Below the pieces are notes generated by a model, which saw nothing but the letters and a program-made list of their open reading frames with translations, was not told the origin of the DNA and ran no database searches. Made by a program: the position numbers and the translations under genes. DNA of 64,000 bases from Pseudorhizobium banfieldiae (GTDB lineage Bacteria; Pseudomonadota; Alphaproteobacteria; Rhizobiales; Rhizobiaceae), in NCBI RefSeq assembly GCF_000967425.1, contig NZ_FO082820.1:2852001-2916000 (forward strand), given 5' to 3'. Of this stretch, positions 9,688 to 17,271 are shown piece by piece; within the stretch, counting starts at the first letter, position 1, and each line of letters starts with the position of its first letter.

Positions 9688-10964
9688 ATTTCGTTGCTCG
9701 CAATGCCTCACCGCCTCGCCTGCTCAATATCAACAACTACTTCTACCGGCGCGGCGGAGCGGAGGCAGTCTTCCTAGACCACTCGACGCTCTTCGAGGAA
9801 GCGGGCTGGGATGTCGTTCCCTTTTCGATGCAGCACGAGAAGAACCTCCCATCGCCCTGGTCGGACCACTTTGTCTCCGAAATCGAATATGGCCGGGAAG
9901 CTGGTGGACTTGGAAAGGTCCTGCAGGCGTCCAAGGTCATCTACTCGTTCGAGGCGCAGTCCCGGCTGAAGAAACTGATAGCAGAGGCGCCGCCGGACAT
10001 CGCCCACGCCCACAACGTCTATCACCACCTCTCCCCGGCGATCTTCTCGACACTGAAAGCGGCGCGCATTCCGGTGGTCATGACTGCCCACGACCTGAAG
10101 ATTGCCTGTCCGGCCTACAAGATGCTGCGCGATGGGCGGATCTGTGAAGACTGCCGCGGCGGTCGCATTCACAACGTCGTGCGGCACAGGTGCATCAAGG
10201 ACTCACTCCCGCTCAGCACGGTCGTTCTTGCCGAGACGGTCCTGCACAGGATGCTTGGCCTCTACCGCAACAAGGTGGACCGCATTGTCGTACCGAGCCG
10301 CTTCTATCGTGCCAAGCTTATGGAATGGGGATGGCCGGCCAAGCAGTTGAGCTATGTCCCCAATTTTGTCGATCTGGACGGGTTCGGTACTGGCTGGAAT
10401 GAAGGCGACTACTTCGTCTTCGCCGGGCGCCTCGCACCCGAAAAGGGCCTGACTACCCTGATCCGAGCTGCTGCGAGGGCAAAGCAGCGGCTGATTATCG
10501 CCGGGACTGGACCGGAAGAGGCAGCGCTGCGTAAGCTCGTCGAGGAGACCGGCGCAGACGTCATCTTTGCAGGCTTCGTCGCGGGCGAGGCTCTTCACCG
10601 GCTGATCGGTCAGTCCCAGGCGCTGGTGCTGCCCTCGGAATGGTACGAGAACGCCCCGATCAGCATCCTCGAAGCCTATGCACTTGGCCGTCCCGTCATC
10701 GGCGCAGCGATCGGCGGCATACCGGAGATGGTGAGGGTCGGGGATACGGGACTCACGCCCGAAGCGGGCTCGGTGGAGGACCTTGCCGACGCCCTGTCGC
10801 AAATGGCAGCACTTGGCGCCGCCCGAAGATCAGCGATGGGCGCGGCCGGCCGCGAATGGGTCTCCCGCGATTTTTCGCGTACCGCCTACCGCGAACGAAT
10901 GCTGGCGCTGTACGGGGAGCTTTCTCCCGGCATCTCCGCCCAGGCGCAAGCAGTCCCGCAATAG
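9684..10964 (+). CDS. Glycosyltransferase family 4
   Basis: A 426-aa GT-B glycosyltransferase that would add one sugar of the repeat unit from a nucleotide-sugar donor at the cytoplasmic face. The N-terminal acceptor domain has NINNYFYRRGGAEAVFLDH and AHNVYHHLSPAIF. The C-terminal donor domain has the GT4 signature FAGRLAPEKGLTTLIRAA and the E-x7-E region in PISILEAYALGRPVIG. The ATG at 9684 overlaps the stop of the deacetylase gene; a longer frame from 9627 reads inside that gene and is rejected. The gene ends 22 bases before a strong inverted repeat. Confidence 0.88.
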   Translation: MNFVARNASPPRLLNINNYFYRRGGAEAVFLDHSTLFEEAGWDVVPFSMQHEKNLPSPWSDHFVSEIEYGREAGGLGKVLQASKVIYSFEAQSRLKKLIAEAPPDIAHAHNVYHHLSPAIFSTLKAARIPVVMTAHDLKIACPAYKMLRDGRICEDCRGGRIHNVVRHRCIKDSLPLSTVVLAETVLHRMLGLYRNKVDRIVVPSRFYRAKLMEWGWPAKQLSYVPNFVDLDGFGTGWNEGDYFVFAGRLAPEKGLTTLIRAAARAKQRLIIAGTGPEEAALRKLVEETGADVIFAGFVAGEALHRLIGQSQALVLPSEWYENAPISILEAYALGRPVIGAAIGGIPEMVRVGDTGLTPEAGSVEDLADALSQMAALGAARRSAMGAAGREWVSRDFSRTAYRERMLALYGELSPGISAQAQAVPQ

Positions 10965-10986
10965 CACGAGAGCAAGGCTTTTTTCC

Positions 10987-11017
10987 TCGATCCTGTGCCA
11001 AACAGGCACAGGATCGA
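10987..11017. repeat. 13-bp perfect inverted repeat between two glycosyltransferase genes
   Basis: The arms TCGATCCTGTGCC (10987-10999) and GGCACAGGATCGA (11005-11017) are perfectly complementary around the loop AAACA. No T-tract follows on either strand, so it is not a standard intrinsic terminator. It lies in the 135-base gap between the two GT4 genes and could be an RNA-processing or mRNA-stability element, or an attenuator. Confidence 0.75.
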
Positions 11018-11099
11018 TCAAATTCTACTGATCACGTTCTCGGAAATCGAATGTTCCATCTGTAGAACCTTCGCAGAAATGATTTCCGGACCGGACACC

Positions 11100-12458
11100 A
11101 TGAAAACGAAGCATCGGGAGCCAGCGGCGGGAGCAGAGCCGGCACAGCGGCAGTCGATCGCGCCACCCGCGCTCGACGGAGCTGATGCCTACTCGGCTGA
11201 ACAATTCGAACAAGTCGAGGCGAATGGGACGGCTGCGGTTTCCGTCGCCGGTAGTTTTCAGCCACACCCTGCATTCAAGGATTTGGCCGCCGCGAGATCC
11301 AACGCTGATCGCGGCGGGAGCGCCCGACCCCTTGTCATGATGCTCGGCCTGCGCGGCGTTCCCGACGTTCAGGGAGGTATCGAACGGCATGTGGAGATGC
11401 TTGGCCAGGAACTGGCCCGCGAGGGCTGGTCGGTCGAAGTTCTCGGGCGTCGCCCCTATCTGAAGGAAAACAAGCCTTTCACCTGGAAAGGGATGAGGGT
11501 GACGCCGCTTCTCGCACCGCGTTCGATGATGCTGGAGGCATTTGTCCATACCTTCTCCGGCATCCTTTATGCGGCCCTGAAGCGTCCTCACATTCTTCAT
11601 ATTCATGCAATCGGCCCTGGCCTGCTCGTGCCCCTTGCAAGGCTGTTCGGTCTGCGGGTTGTCACCACTCACCATGGCTACGACTACGACCGCGAGAAAT
11701 GGGGCGCCAATGCAAAAAAGATCCTGCGGCTTGGAGAGCGGCTTGCGGTAAGGATGTCGCATGCGGCGATTGCCGTCTCCCGCGATGTGACCGAGACGAT
11801 GCAGGAACGTTACGATCGCCGCCTCAGCCACGTGCCGAACGGCGTCCTGGTTCGGCCAGCCGCTCCCCATCCCGAAATTCTGGAGAGGTTTGGCCTGACA
11901 CGACGCCGCTACGTCGTCATGGTCGCAAGGATCGTGCCAGAGAAGCGCCAGACGGACCTCATCAAGGCCTTCGCTCAGTTGCGCAGCGCGGACTGGAAAC
12001 TCGCCATTATCGGCGGAGCCGATCACAAGAGCCGTTACCACGAGGAAGTAGAGGCCCTTGCGAGAGAAGTTCCGGGCGTCGTGATGACCGGTTTCCAAAG
12101 TGGCGATAACCTCGCGGGACTTTTGTCGCAGGCGGGTTTGTTCGTTCTGCCCTCCCTCCACGAAGGCATGCCGATCTCCCTTCTCGAGGCCATGAGCTAT
12201 GGCCTCCCCGTGCTTGCCAGCGATATTCCCGCCAATCATGAGGTTGAGCTTCCCGATCAGGACTATTTCCCTCCGGGGGACGTTGACGCCCTCACTGCCG
12301 CACTTCGCCGCAAACTGGCCGAGCCTTTCAATGAACAAGCGGCCCTGGCGCGTATCCGCTATGCGGAGAAGAACTACACCTGGTCCTCGATCGCTGGGGC
12401 CACGACTGCGGTCTATCAATCCGTCCTTGATGGCGGGAAGGTCGGGAAGCGCCATTGA
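11100..12458 (+). CDS. Glycosyltransferase family 4 with long N-terminal extension
   Basis: A GT-B family 4 glycosyltransferase. The catalytic part starts about 80 residues in, at MMLGLRGVPDVQGGIERHVE, the typical N-terminal loop of this subgroup. The donor domain shows VARIVPEKRQTDLIKAFAQL and GMPISLLEAMSYGLPVLASD with the E-x7-E signature. The ATG at 11100 (MKTKHREPAAG) is taken as start (452 aa), but neither it nor the ATG at 11079 has a good ribosome-binding site. A GTG at 10995 lies inside the inverted repeat and is unlikely. The extension is hydrophilic and of unknown role. The gene overlaps the following GT2 gene (ATTGA). Confidence 0.85.
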   Translation: MKTKHREPAAGAEPAQRQSIAPPALDGADAYSAEQFEQVEANGTAAVSVAGSFQPHPAFKDLAAARSNADRGGSARPLVMMLGLRGVPDVQGGIERHVEMLGQELAREGWSVEVLGRRPYLKENKPFTWKGMRVTPLLAPRSMMLEAFVHTFSGILYAALKRPHILHIHAIGPGLLVPLARLFGLRVVTTHHGYDYDREKWGANAKKILRLGERLAVRMSHAAIAVSRDVTETMQERYDRRLSHVPNGVLVRPAAPHPEILERFGLTRRRYVVMVARIVPEKRQTDLIKAFAQLRSADWKLAIIGGADHKSRYHEEVEALAREVPGVVMTGFQSGDNLAGLLSQAGLFVLPSLHEGMPISLLEAMSYGLPVLASDIPANHEVELPDQDYFPPGDVDALTAALRRKLAEPFNEQAALARIRYAEKNYTWSSIAGATTAVYQSVLDGGKVGKRH

Positions 12459-13522
12459 TCGTCTCCGTCATCATAAAGACACTGAACGAGGAAAGGCGGA
12501 TCAGGCGGACCATAGAGACCGCCCTGGCGGCAATCGCGTCCGTCGACGGCGAGATCATCGTCGCCGACAGCGGCTCCTCCGATCGCACGATCGAAATTGC
12601 CTCTGCCTATCCGGTGCGTATCGTGCAGATCATGCCTCCGGCCGAACCGAGCTGCGGCATTGGTCCCCAGCTTGGCTACCAGTATGCCAAAGGCAGCTAT
12701 ATCTGCTTGATCGACGGCGACATGGAACTGGACGAGACCTTCCTGGGCGAGGGACTGGACTTCCTCGCAAAGAACCCGAACGTCGCAGGAGTCACGGGTC
12801 ACGTCGAGGAGAAGATGCTCGATAGCTTGGAATACACCAGACGCGTGACGCGAAACGCTCCGGAAGCAAGGACAGGCAGTATCGACCGAATGAATGGCGG
12901 TGGTCTCTATCGTCGCGCGGCGATAGGGAGCGTTGGCTACTTCACCGACCGAAATCTCCATTGCCATGAGGAATTCGACCTGGGCGTCCGTTTGCGGAGC
13001 AAGGGATGGCTCCTCCACCGGCTCGACTGGCGCTTCGTCTCCCACTACGGCCACAGCATCAATTCATATCGGCTGCTGGTTCGACGTTGGCGCACGAAGT
13101 ATCTCTTCGGGATTGGAGAGTTGCTGCGTGCCTCGGTAGGGCAACCATATTGGAAGAACGTTCTGGCTGATCTGCCGGAATTGAGGCTGTGGGCACTGGT
13201 TGCATGCTGGATGCTGGCATCGCTCGCAATGCTGGTTTTCGTTCCGGCGAAGGCTTTGGCCGTGTCGGCCGTACTTGTCTTGGCGGCGGCTGTAGTCGCC
13301 GCCATGTCGATACGCAAACGCAGCTTCACGATGGGGCTCTACACGGTCGTTGCCTGGCTTTTCCATACCACCGCCGTGCCGTTCGGTTATCTTCGACCGC
13401 GACGAGATCCGCGGCAATGGATCGAGAGCCGCGAACTGGGAGGACAGGATGCGGAAAATGCTCCGGCTGGTCTGGATGGCGATGGCAATCGCTGGACCGG
13501 AGTCTGCCAGCGCGTCGGATGA
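12455..13522 (+). CDS. Glycosyltransferase family 2, membrane-anchored
   Basis: A 355-aa GT-A glycosyltransferase. The N-terminal catalytic domain opens with IVSVIIKTLNEERRIRRTIE, contains ADSGSSD, and carries the metal-binding acidic motif in LIDGDMELDETFL. A hydrophobic pair near residues 245-285 and another at about 290-315 anchor it to the membrane. The start is a TTG overlapping the previous stop, with a GGAAG-rich stretch upstream; no in-frame ATG fits better. Its 3' end overlaps the next gene by 74 bases. It probably extends the lipid-linked repeat unit. Confidence 0.85.
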   Translation: MIVSVIIKTLNEERRIRRTIETALAAIASVDGEIIVADSGSSDRTIEIASAYPVRIVQIMPPAEPSCGIGPQLGYQYAKGSYICLIDGDMELDETFLGEGLDFLAKNPNVAGVTGHVEEKMLDSLEYTRRVTRNAPEARTGSIDRMNGGGLYRRAAIGSVGYFTDRNLHCHEEFDLGVRLRSKGWLLHRLDWRFVSHYGHSINSYRLLVRRWRTKYLFGIGELLRASVGQPYWKNVLADLPELRLWALVACWMLASLAMLVFVPAKALAVSAVLVLAAAVVAAMSIRKRSFTMGLYTVVAWLFHTTAVPFGYLRPRRDPRQWIESRELGGQDAENAPAGLDGDGNRWTGVCQRVG

Positions 13523-15623
13523 CTGGCTTCCGGTGCGGGAGACAAACCTTGCCATCGCAGCAGGCAGTCCGCTCGATTTTTCGCCCTTTCTGCCCAACCT
13601 CCCGATAAATGGGTCCGGCGCTCGCCTGATAGCCGGCGAAGGCGGACGCATGGCGCGCGCCGAGGCGCCGGCGGAACCGTTGCGACTGCACTGTGCGTCA
13701 CTGGCCTGGAGCCCGGCTTCCGGCGGTTTCCCCGATCACGCCACTGCCGACATCTACGCCCGCCAGTTGGCGATGCGCGGCTATAACCTCGCCCGTCTCC
13801 ACTTCGTCGACGCCAGCCTGATGATGGGGCGCGACCGGGATTTCGACTTCGACCCTGAGACGCTGGATCGGATCCACTACCTGATGGCCGCGCTGAAGAA
13901 AGAGGGCATCTACTGGATGATCGATGGCCTCACATCTTGGAGTGGAGGCTATGGCGATATCGAGCATCGCTGGGACCCCACTCCGGGATTGAAGCTCGAG
14001 ATGCACTACGATGAACAAGCTTTTTCTCACTGGCGACGACTGGTCACCAGCCTTCTGGCCGGGGTGAACCCGTATACCGGTGTCGCTCCGATCCGTGACG
14101 AGGCTCTCGCACTGCTGATCCTTGCCAACGAAGGCGGAATGGAATTCGAGACCGTCGTCCATGGAAGGAATGGAAAGCCGCACTATCCGGAGGGGTTGCG
14201 TAAGCCCTTAAATGAATGGCTGCAGCGGCGTTATTCGAGCGATGCGGAGCTCCAGCAGGCATGGGGTGACCTGCAGCCAAGCGAAAGCCTGCAGTCGAGT
14301 ACGATCCGATTGCCCGCCGACCGATACAATGACACGGCTCGAATGCGGGATCTGCAGGCCTACTTCGTCAGCGCCGAACAAGCACTCCTGGAGAAGATGA
14401 CGGAGGTGGTTCACCGCCTCGGATATGACGGCCTCGTCAGCTCCTATAACAACTGGACGACCAACCAGACCGCACTCACACGCTCACGACTACAGGCGGT
14501 CACCATGAATACCTACCACGACTGGGTGAGCGGGTATCAGTCCGGCGCGAAGATCACGGGTGAAAGTTCGATCGGCGATGGGGCAGCCTATCTGCGCATG
14601 GCGGCAGCAGCGCGCTGGCTGGGAAAGCCGTTCGTCATGAGCGAATACGACCACCTCTTCTGGAACCCCTACCGCTACGAGGCCGGACTTGCTGTTCCGT
14701 CCTACGCAGCCCTGCAGGGCTGGGATGCGCTTTGCCGCCATGGGCACGGCCCCATTGCCTTGCGCTATGGGGAGCCGTTCGCGCACAAGCGGGCAATGCT
14801 TCCCTATGCCATTGCACTCGATCCGGTGGCACGGGCCGGGGAAACCCTTGCGGCCCTGCTGTTCAGGCGACAGGATGTTTCCCGGGCAAGGAACACCATT
14901 CCCTTCCTCGTCGAAGGCGTTTCGGATCTGACGGGAGACATGCAGGCGGCGGAGCCGGATGGGCTGACGTTTCTGGCCCTGGTTTCTAGCATCGGCCTGC
15001 AGAAAAGCGAGGGCCTCAGAACGCCCTACACCATCGGGCAGCCGCGATCGGATGGTCAGGCCGAAAACCTCCTGCGCTCCATGAAAGATGCTGGCCTTCT
15101 GGCCTCTACCAACCGTACCGATCCTTCCATCGGGGTTTTCGAAAGCGACACGCGCGAGCTCCTGTTCGATGTCGCGAAAAAGACCCTCCAAGTGGTTACG
15201 CCGCGAACGGAAGCTGCGGCGTTTTCATCCGTCACAGCGCCCATTTCTCTTGGCTCCCTGCGTATCATTGGCGCCGAGGGAGGAGGGTTGTTGGCGGCCT
15301 CGGTCACCGATGGCGCCCCTTCCCTCGCGCAAAGCCGGCGTATTCTCATTATCTACGCGACCGATGCCCGCAACACCGGCATGCGGTTTCGGGATGCCGG
15401 AAACAGGGTGATCGACGACTTCGGAAAGCTTCCCGTACTTATCCGAAAGGGAAGTGTTTCACTGTCCTTGCCTCAGAGATCCGGCTCTTGGCGTTTGTTG
15501 CCGGTCGGACTGGACGGCACGGTCCATCAGCCGGTGCTTCAACGCGCTGGCCCGGTGGATTTCACTCTCAGCAACGATACCCCCTTCGGCCCGACAACCT
15601 TCTTCCTGCTGGAACTCGACTGA
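13449..15623 (+). CDS. Secreted glycoside hydrolase-like protein (clan GH-A TIM-barrel)
   Basis: A 724-aa protein. The ATG at 13449 has GGGAGGA upstream and gives a signal peptide (MRKMLRLVWMAMAIAG, then a cleavage region SASA). A TIM-barrel follows, with YNLARLHFVDASLM and KKEGIYWMIDGLTSW. It carries two clan GH-A catalytic candidates: the Glu of LILANEGGMEFE (acid/base) and the Glu of PFVMSEYDHLFWNP (nucleophile). The last 150 residues look like beta-sandwich. Exported hydrolases in polysaccharide loci typically trim or release the polymer. The substrate is unknown. It overlaps the GT2 gene by 74 bases and ends the cluster. Confidence 0.75.
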   Translation: MRKMLRLVWMAMAIAGPESASASDDWLPVRETNLAIAAGSPLDFSPFLPNLPINGSGARLIAGEGGRMARAEAPAEPLRLHCASLAWSPASGGFPDHATADIYARQLAMRGYNLARLHFVDASLMMGRDRDFDFDPETLDRIHYLMAALKKEGIYWMIDGLTSWSGGYGDIEHRWDPTPGLKLEMHYDEQAFSHWRRLVTSLLAGVNPYTGVAPIRDEALALLILANEGGMEFETVVHGRNGKPHYPEGLRKPLNEWLQRRYSSDAELQQAWGDLQPSESLQSSTIRLPADRYNDTARMRDLQAYFVSAEQALLEKMTEVVHRLGYDGLVSSYNNWTTNQTALTRSRLQAVTMNTYHDWVSGYQSGAKITGESSIGDGAAYLRMAAAARWLGKPFVMSEYDHLFWNPYRYEAGLAVPSYAALQGWDALCRHGHGPIALRYGEPFAHKRAMLPYAIALDPVARAGETLAALLFRRQDVSRARNTIPFLVEGVSDLTGDMQAAEPDGLTFLALVSSIGLQKSEGLRTPYTIGQPRSDGQAENLLRSMKDAGLLASTNRTDPSIGVFESDTRELLFDVAKKTLQVVTPRTEAAAFSSVTAPISLGSLRIIGAEGGGLLAASVTDGAPSLAQSRRILIIYATDARNTGMRFRDAGNRVIDDFGKLPVLIRKGSVSLSLPQRSGSWRLLPVGLDGTVHQPVLQRAGPVDFTLSNDTPFGPTTFFLLELD

Positions 15624-15643
15624 TCCCTTATCCGCCGGCAACG

Positions 15644-15668
15644 GGATCAAATCGCTATCGATGTGGTT
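15644..15668 (+). promoter_or_regulatory. Weak EcfG-like promoter (GGATC-N18-TT)
   Basis: GGATC followed after 18 bases by TT differs from the general-stress promoter GGAAC-N18/19-TT at one position. It lies 64 bases before the small gene at 15733. It is listed only because the surrounding genes have perfect matches. Confidence 0.2.
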
Positions 15669-15732
15669 GGGTGACGGTGGCATGGGGCGCGCTCATTCGC
15701 GCCGCCTGCCCAAACAGGAAGGAGAAATCGCA

Positions 15733-15948
15733 ATGGCGAACGCGAGTTCAAAGCACATCGGATCCGGCGCGCACGGGAAGTCCTCCGGAACCGGAGCACT
15801 CACCGACGTGGACAAGGATGTTCTGCCGGACAACATGGTCCTGTCGAACCGTGACAAGGCGCAGCATTCGCGAGAGCGCGGTCTGGACAGCAAGACTGTA
15901 CAGACCGACCAGTTTCATGACCACCAGGACAATCACCTGGAGAGGTAA
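15733..15948 (+). CDS. Small hydrophilic protein, function unknown
   Basis: A 71-aa protein rich in Ser, Lys, Asp, Gln and His, without hydrophobic segments, starting MANASSKHIGSGAHG. AGGAAGGAG lies about ten bases before the ATG, which sets the start; a longer in-frame opening from 15454 belongs to a shadow of the preceding gene. No conserved domain is recognised. The composition resembles small stress-linked hydrophilic proteins common in rhizobia, and it opens the stress block. A near-consensus EcfG element (GGATC instead of GGAAC) is 64 bases upstream. Confidence 0.65.
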   Translation: MANASSKHIGSGAHGKSSGTGALTDVDKDVLPDNMVLSNRDKAQHSRERGLDSKTVQTDQFHDHQDNHLER

Positions 15949-16111
15949 CCTGTAAAGTCTGCGTGAGAATTCAGACATCGGCCGTTCGTAAACGATTCTA
16001 ACCTCCCACGGCGCTTGCATGTTGCCGTGGGAGGAGTAGGCTTTGCGTCATACCTTGGAAGCGCCGGGACCACATGCGCCAGGACGTTGCTCCGGACCAC
16101 GAGGGCCACCA

Positions 16112-16309
16112 ATGACTCAGCATATTCAGGGAAGTGCATTCGAGCCGCAGGATCTGGCCTGCATGCAGAGGCTGTTCAGCGCAGCCTGCGCCGCACGAGG
16201 CGTCGACGGCAAGGGGGAAGCGGCCAACCAGCTCGCCGCTCGCATCTTCGAACTCTATCAGCAGGGCCTGCGAGAAGAGAAGGATCTAGGTTCTCACCTG
16301 CTGGCATAA
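16112..16309 (+). CDS. Small conserved-looking helical protein, function unknown
   Basis: A 65-aa protein starting MTQHIQGSAFEPQDL, with a helical pattern in the second half (GEAANQLAARIFELYQQGLR). The preferred start is the ATG at 16112. An in-frame ATG at 16043 adds 23 residues of Pro/Gly-rich sequence that looks non-coding. The ribosome-binding site is weak. The 3' end meets the DUF892 gene on the other strand, 11 bases away. Domain unknown; small helical proteins of this kind occur widely in Rhizobiales. Confidence 0.55.
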   Translation: MTQHIQGSAFEPQDLACMQRLFSAACAARGVDGKGEAANQLAARIFELYQQGLREEKDLGSHLLA

Positions 16310-16320
16310 GTTGCCACAAC

Positions 16321-16827
16321 TCATCGCTTGGCCTGGAGGTCTCGCTCGTCCCGGAGAAGGTAGAGACGTGTGGTGTCGTCCAGATTACCTTCAAGCCAAT
16401 CGGCCATGGCAATCTCTTCCTGGAGGATTCGTTCGAAGACCGCTTTTGCTTCGACCTCGCCGAGTTCGTCAGCCGCAGCGATGAGAACACGATAGGCAGC
16501 GATTTCCATGTGCTCGAAAGCGTAACCCGCCATCGCTCCCCTCACAACCTCGTCGGATGTCAGGACACCCCCGAGCCCCTGAGCCGTTGCCGCCAGTCTC
16601 CCCGTCAGATCCCTGACCAGCGAAATCCCTCCGGATGGTAGGGTATCCAGCAATTCCTGGAGAAGACGCAGATGCTCCTGTGTCTCCAGAACATGCCTCT
16701 CTATCCGCGCCTTCAGTTCCGGATAACTCTGTATCCGCTTGGCCTGCGCGGTCAGCATGGTCAGCGCCTGCTCCTCCATCGCATGCGCGTCGCGTAGCCA
16801 GGCAATAAAGCGATCCTTCATGTGCAT
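16321..16827 (-). CDS. Ferritin-like DUF892 (YciE/YciF) family protein, copy 1
   Basis: A 168-aa four-helix-bundle protein of the YciF family, associated in many bacteria with osmotic and oxidative stress. Visible are HAMEEQALTML (first helix, with potential metal-ligand Glu), the paired HVLETQEHLRLL, and AGYAFEHMEIAAYRVL and EEIAMADWLEGNL in the later helices, matching the ferritin-like Glu/His pattern. GAGGAGA precedes the ATG at 16827; the codons beyond it are rejected. A second family member lies at 35440. An EcfG-type promoter faces it at 16862-16887. Confidence 0.85.
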   Translation of the reverse strand: MHMKDRFIAWLRDAHAMEEQALTMLTAQAKRIQSYPELKARIERHVLETQEHLRLLQELLDTLPSGGISLVRDLTGRLAATAQGLGGVLTSDEVVRGAMAGYAFEHMEIAAYRVLIAAADELGEVEAKAVFERILQEEIAMADWLEGNLDDTTRLYLLRDERDLQAKR

Positions 16828-16861
16828 CTTGATCTCCTCAGGGACTCGAGCGCTTGCCCTC

Positions 16862-16887
16862 AACTCGACCTTTATCAGACCGGTTCC
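16862..16887 (-). promoter_or_regulatory. EcfG/RpoE2-type general stress promoter for the DUF892 gene
   Basis: On the minus strand GGAAC (16887-16883) is followed after 19 bases by TT (16863-16862), matching GGAAC-N18/19-TT. The element ends 34 bases before the ATG of the ferritin-like gene. A divergent match starts 10 bases away. Confidence 0.55.
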
Positions 16888-16897
16888 GACAAAAATG

Positions 16898-16922
16898 GGA
16901 ACTTAGGGCGGCATCTGCAGTT
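16898..16922 (+). promoter_or_regulatory. EcfG/RpoE2-type general stress promoter, rightward
   Basis: GGAAC (16898-16902), 18 bases, TT (16921-16922). It reads toward the proline-rich ORF at 17036 and the phospholipase D gene at 17272, and is back to back with the promoter of the DUF892 gene. Confidence 0.55.
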
Positions 16923-17023
16923 CATCGATCATAGCCATGAAGAACAAGGTCGCCTGATGCGGAACTTGAACCACGCATGCGCGATGATAGGCGCGGCGGC
17001 GATCAAGAACTAGATCAGGTACG

Positions 17024-17029
17024 AAGGAG
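17024..17029 (+). promoter_or_regulatory. Shine-Dalgarno AAGGAG in front of an ATC codon
   Basis: AAGGAG is followed by six bases and then ATC at 17036. There is no ATG, GTG, TTG or CTG in frame between the upstream TAG (16988) and this point, so the site is the main evidence for a non-canonical start. Confidence 0.5.
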
Positions 17030-17035
17030 ACGGAC

Positions 17036-17197
17036 ATCAACTCGCCAGATCCAAGAGAGCCCCACGAAACCCCGCCGGTTCCGGCACCGGATCTCAACCC
17101 TGTGCCACCGATCGACGAGCCTGAACCAGATCGGCTGCCGGACGAAGATCCAGTGCCCAATCCTGACGAGACAAGCGAACCGCCTGTCTACGCCTAG
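17036..17197 (+). CDS. Small proline-rich acidic protein with apparent ATC start
   Basis: The frame encodes 53 residues dominated by Pro, Asp and Glu (SPDPREPHE, PVPAPDLNPVPP, DEPEPDRLPDEDPVPNPDE) and ends YA-stop. This biased composition is unlike random shadow frames and resembles short proline-rich proteins of Rhizobiales. The only start at a proper distance from AAGGAG is ATC. An ACG abuts the Shine-Dalgarno sequence too closely. It is either a gene with a rare AUC start or a gene whose ATG was lost by mutation or by a base-call error. It lies downstream of an EcfG-type promoter and upstream of the phospholipase D gene. Confidence 0.5.
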   Translation: MNSPDPREPHETPPVPAPDLNPVPPIDEPEPDRLPDEDPVPNPDETSEPPVYA

Positions 17198-17271
17198 TAC
17201 ACTCGCTGACTCTCATGGAACTAGAGTAATCTGCGCGCGTTCATCTATGATCGCTATCAAGGGGTGCGTAG

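Noticed and set aside
10995..11099. GTG at 10995 as the start of the second GT4 gene
   Set aside because: The codon lies inside a 13-bp inverted repeat and has no ribosome-binding site.
11025..12455. 476-codon minus-strand frame opposite the GT4 gene
   Set aside because: The plus strand has clear GT4 motifs; the antisense product has shadow composition rich in His, Arg and Gly without domains.
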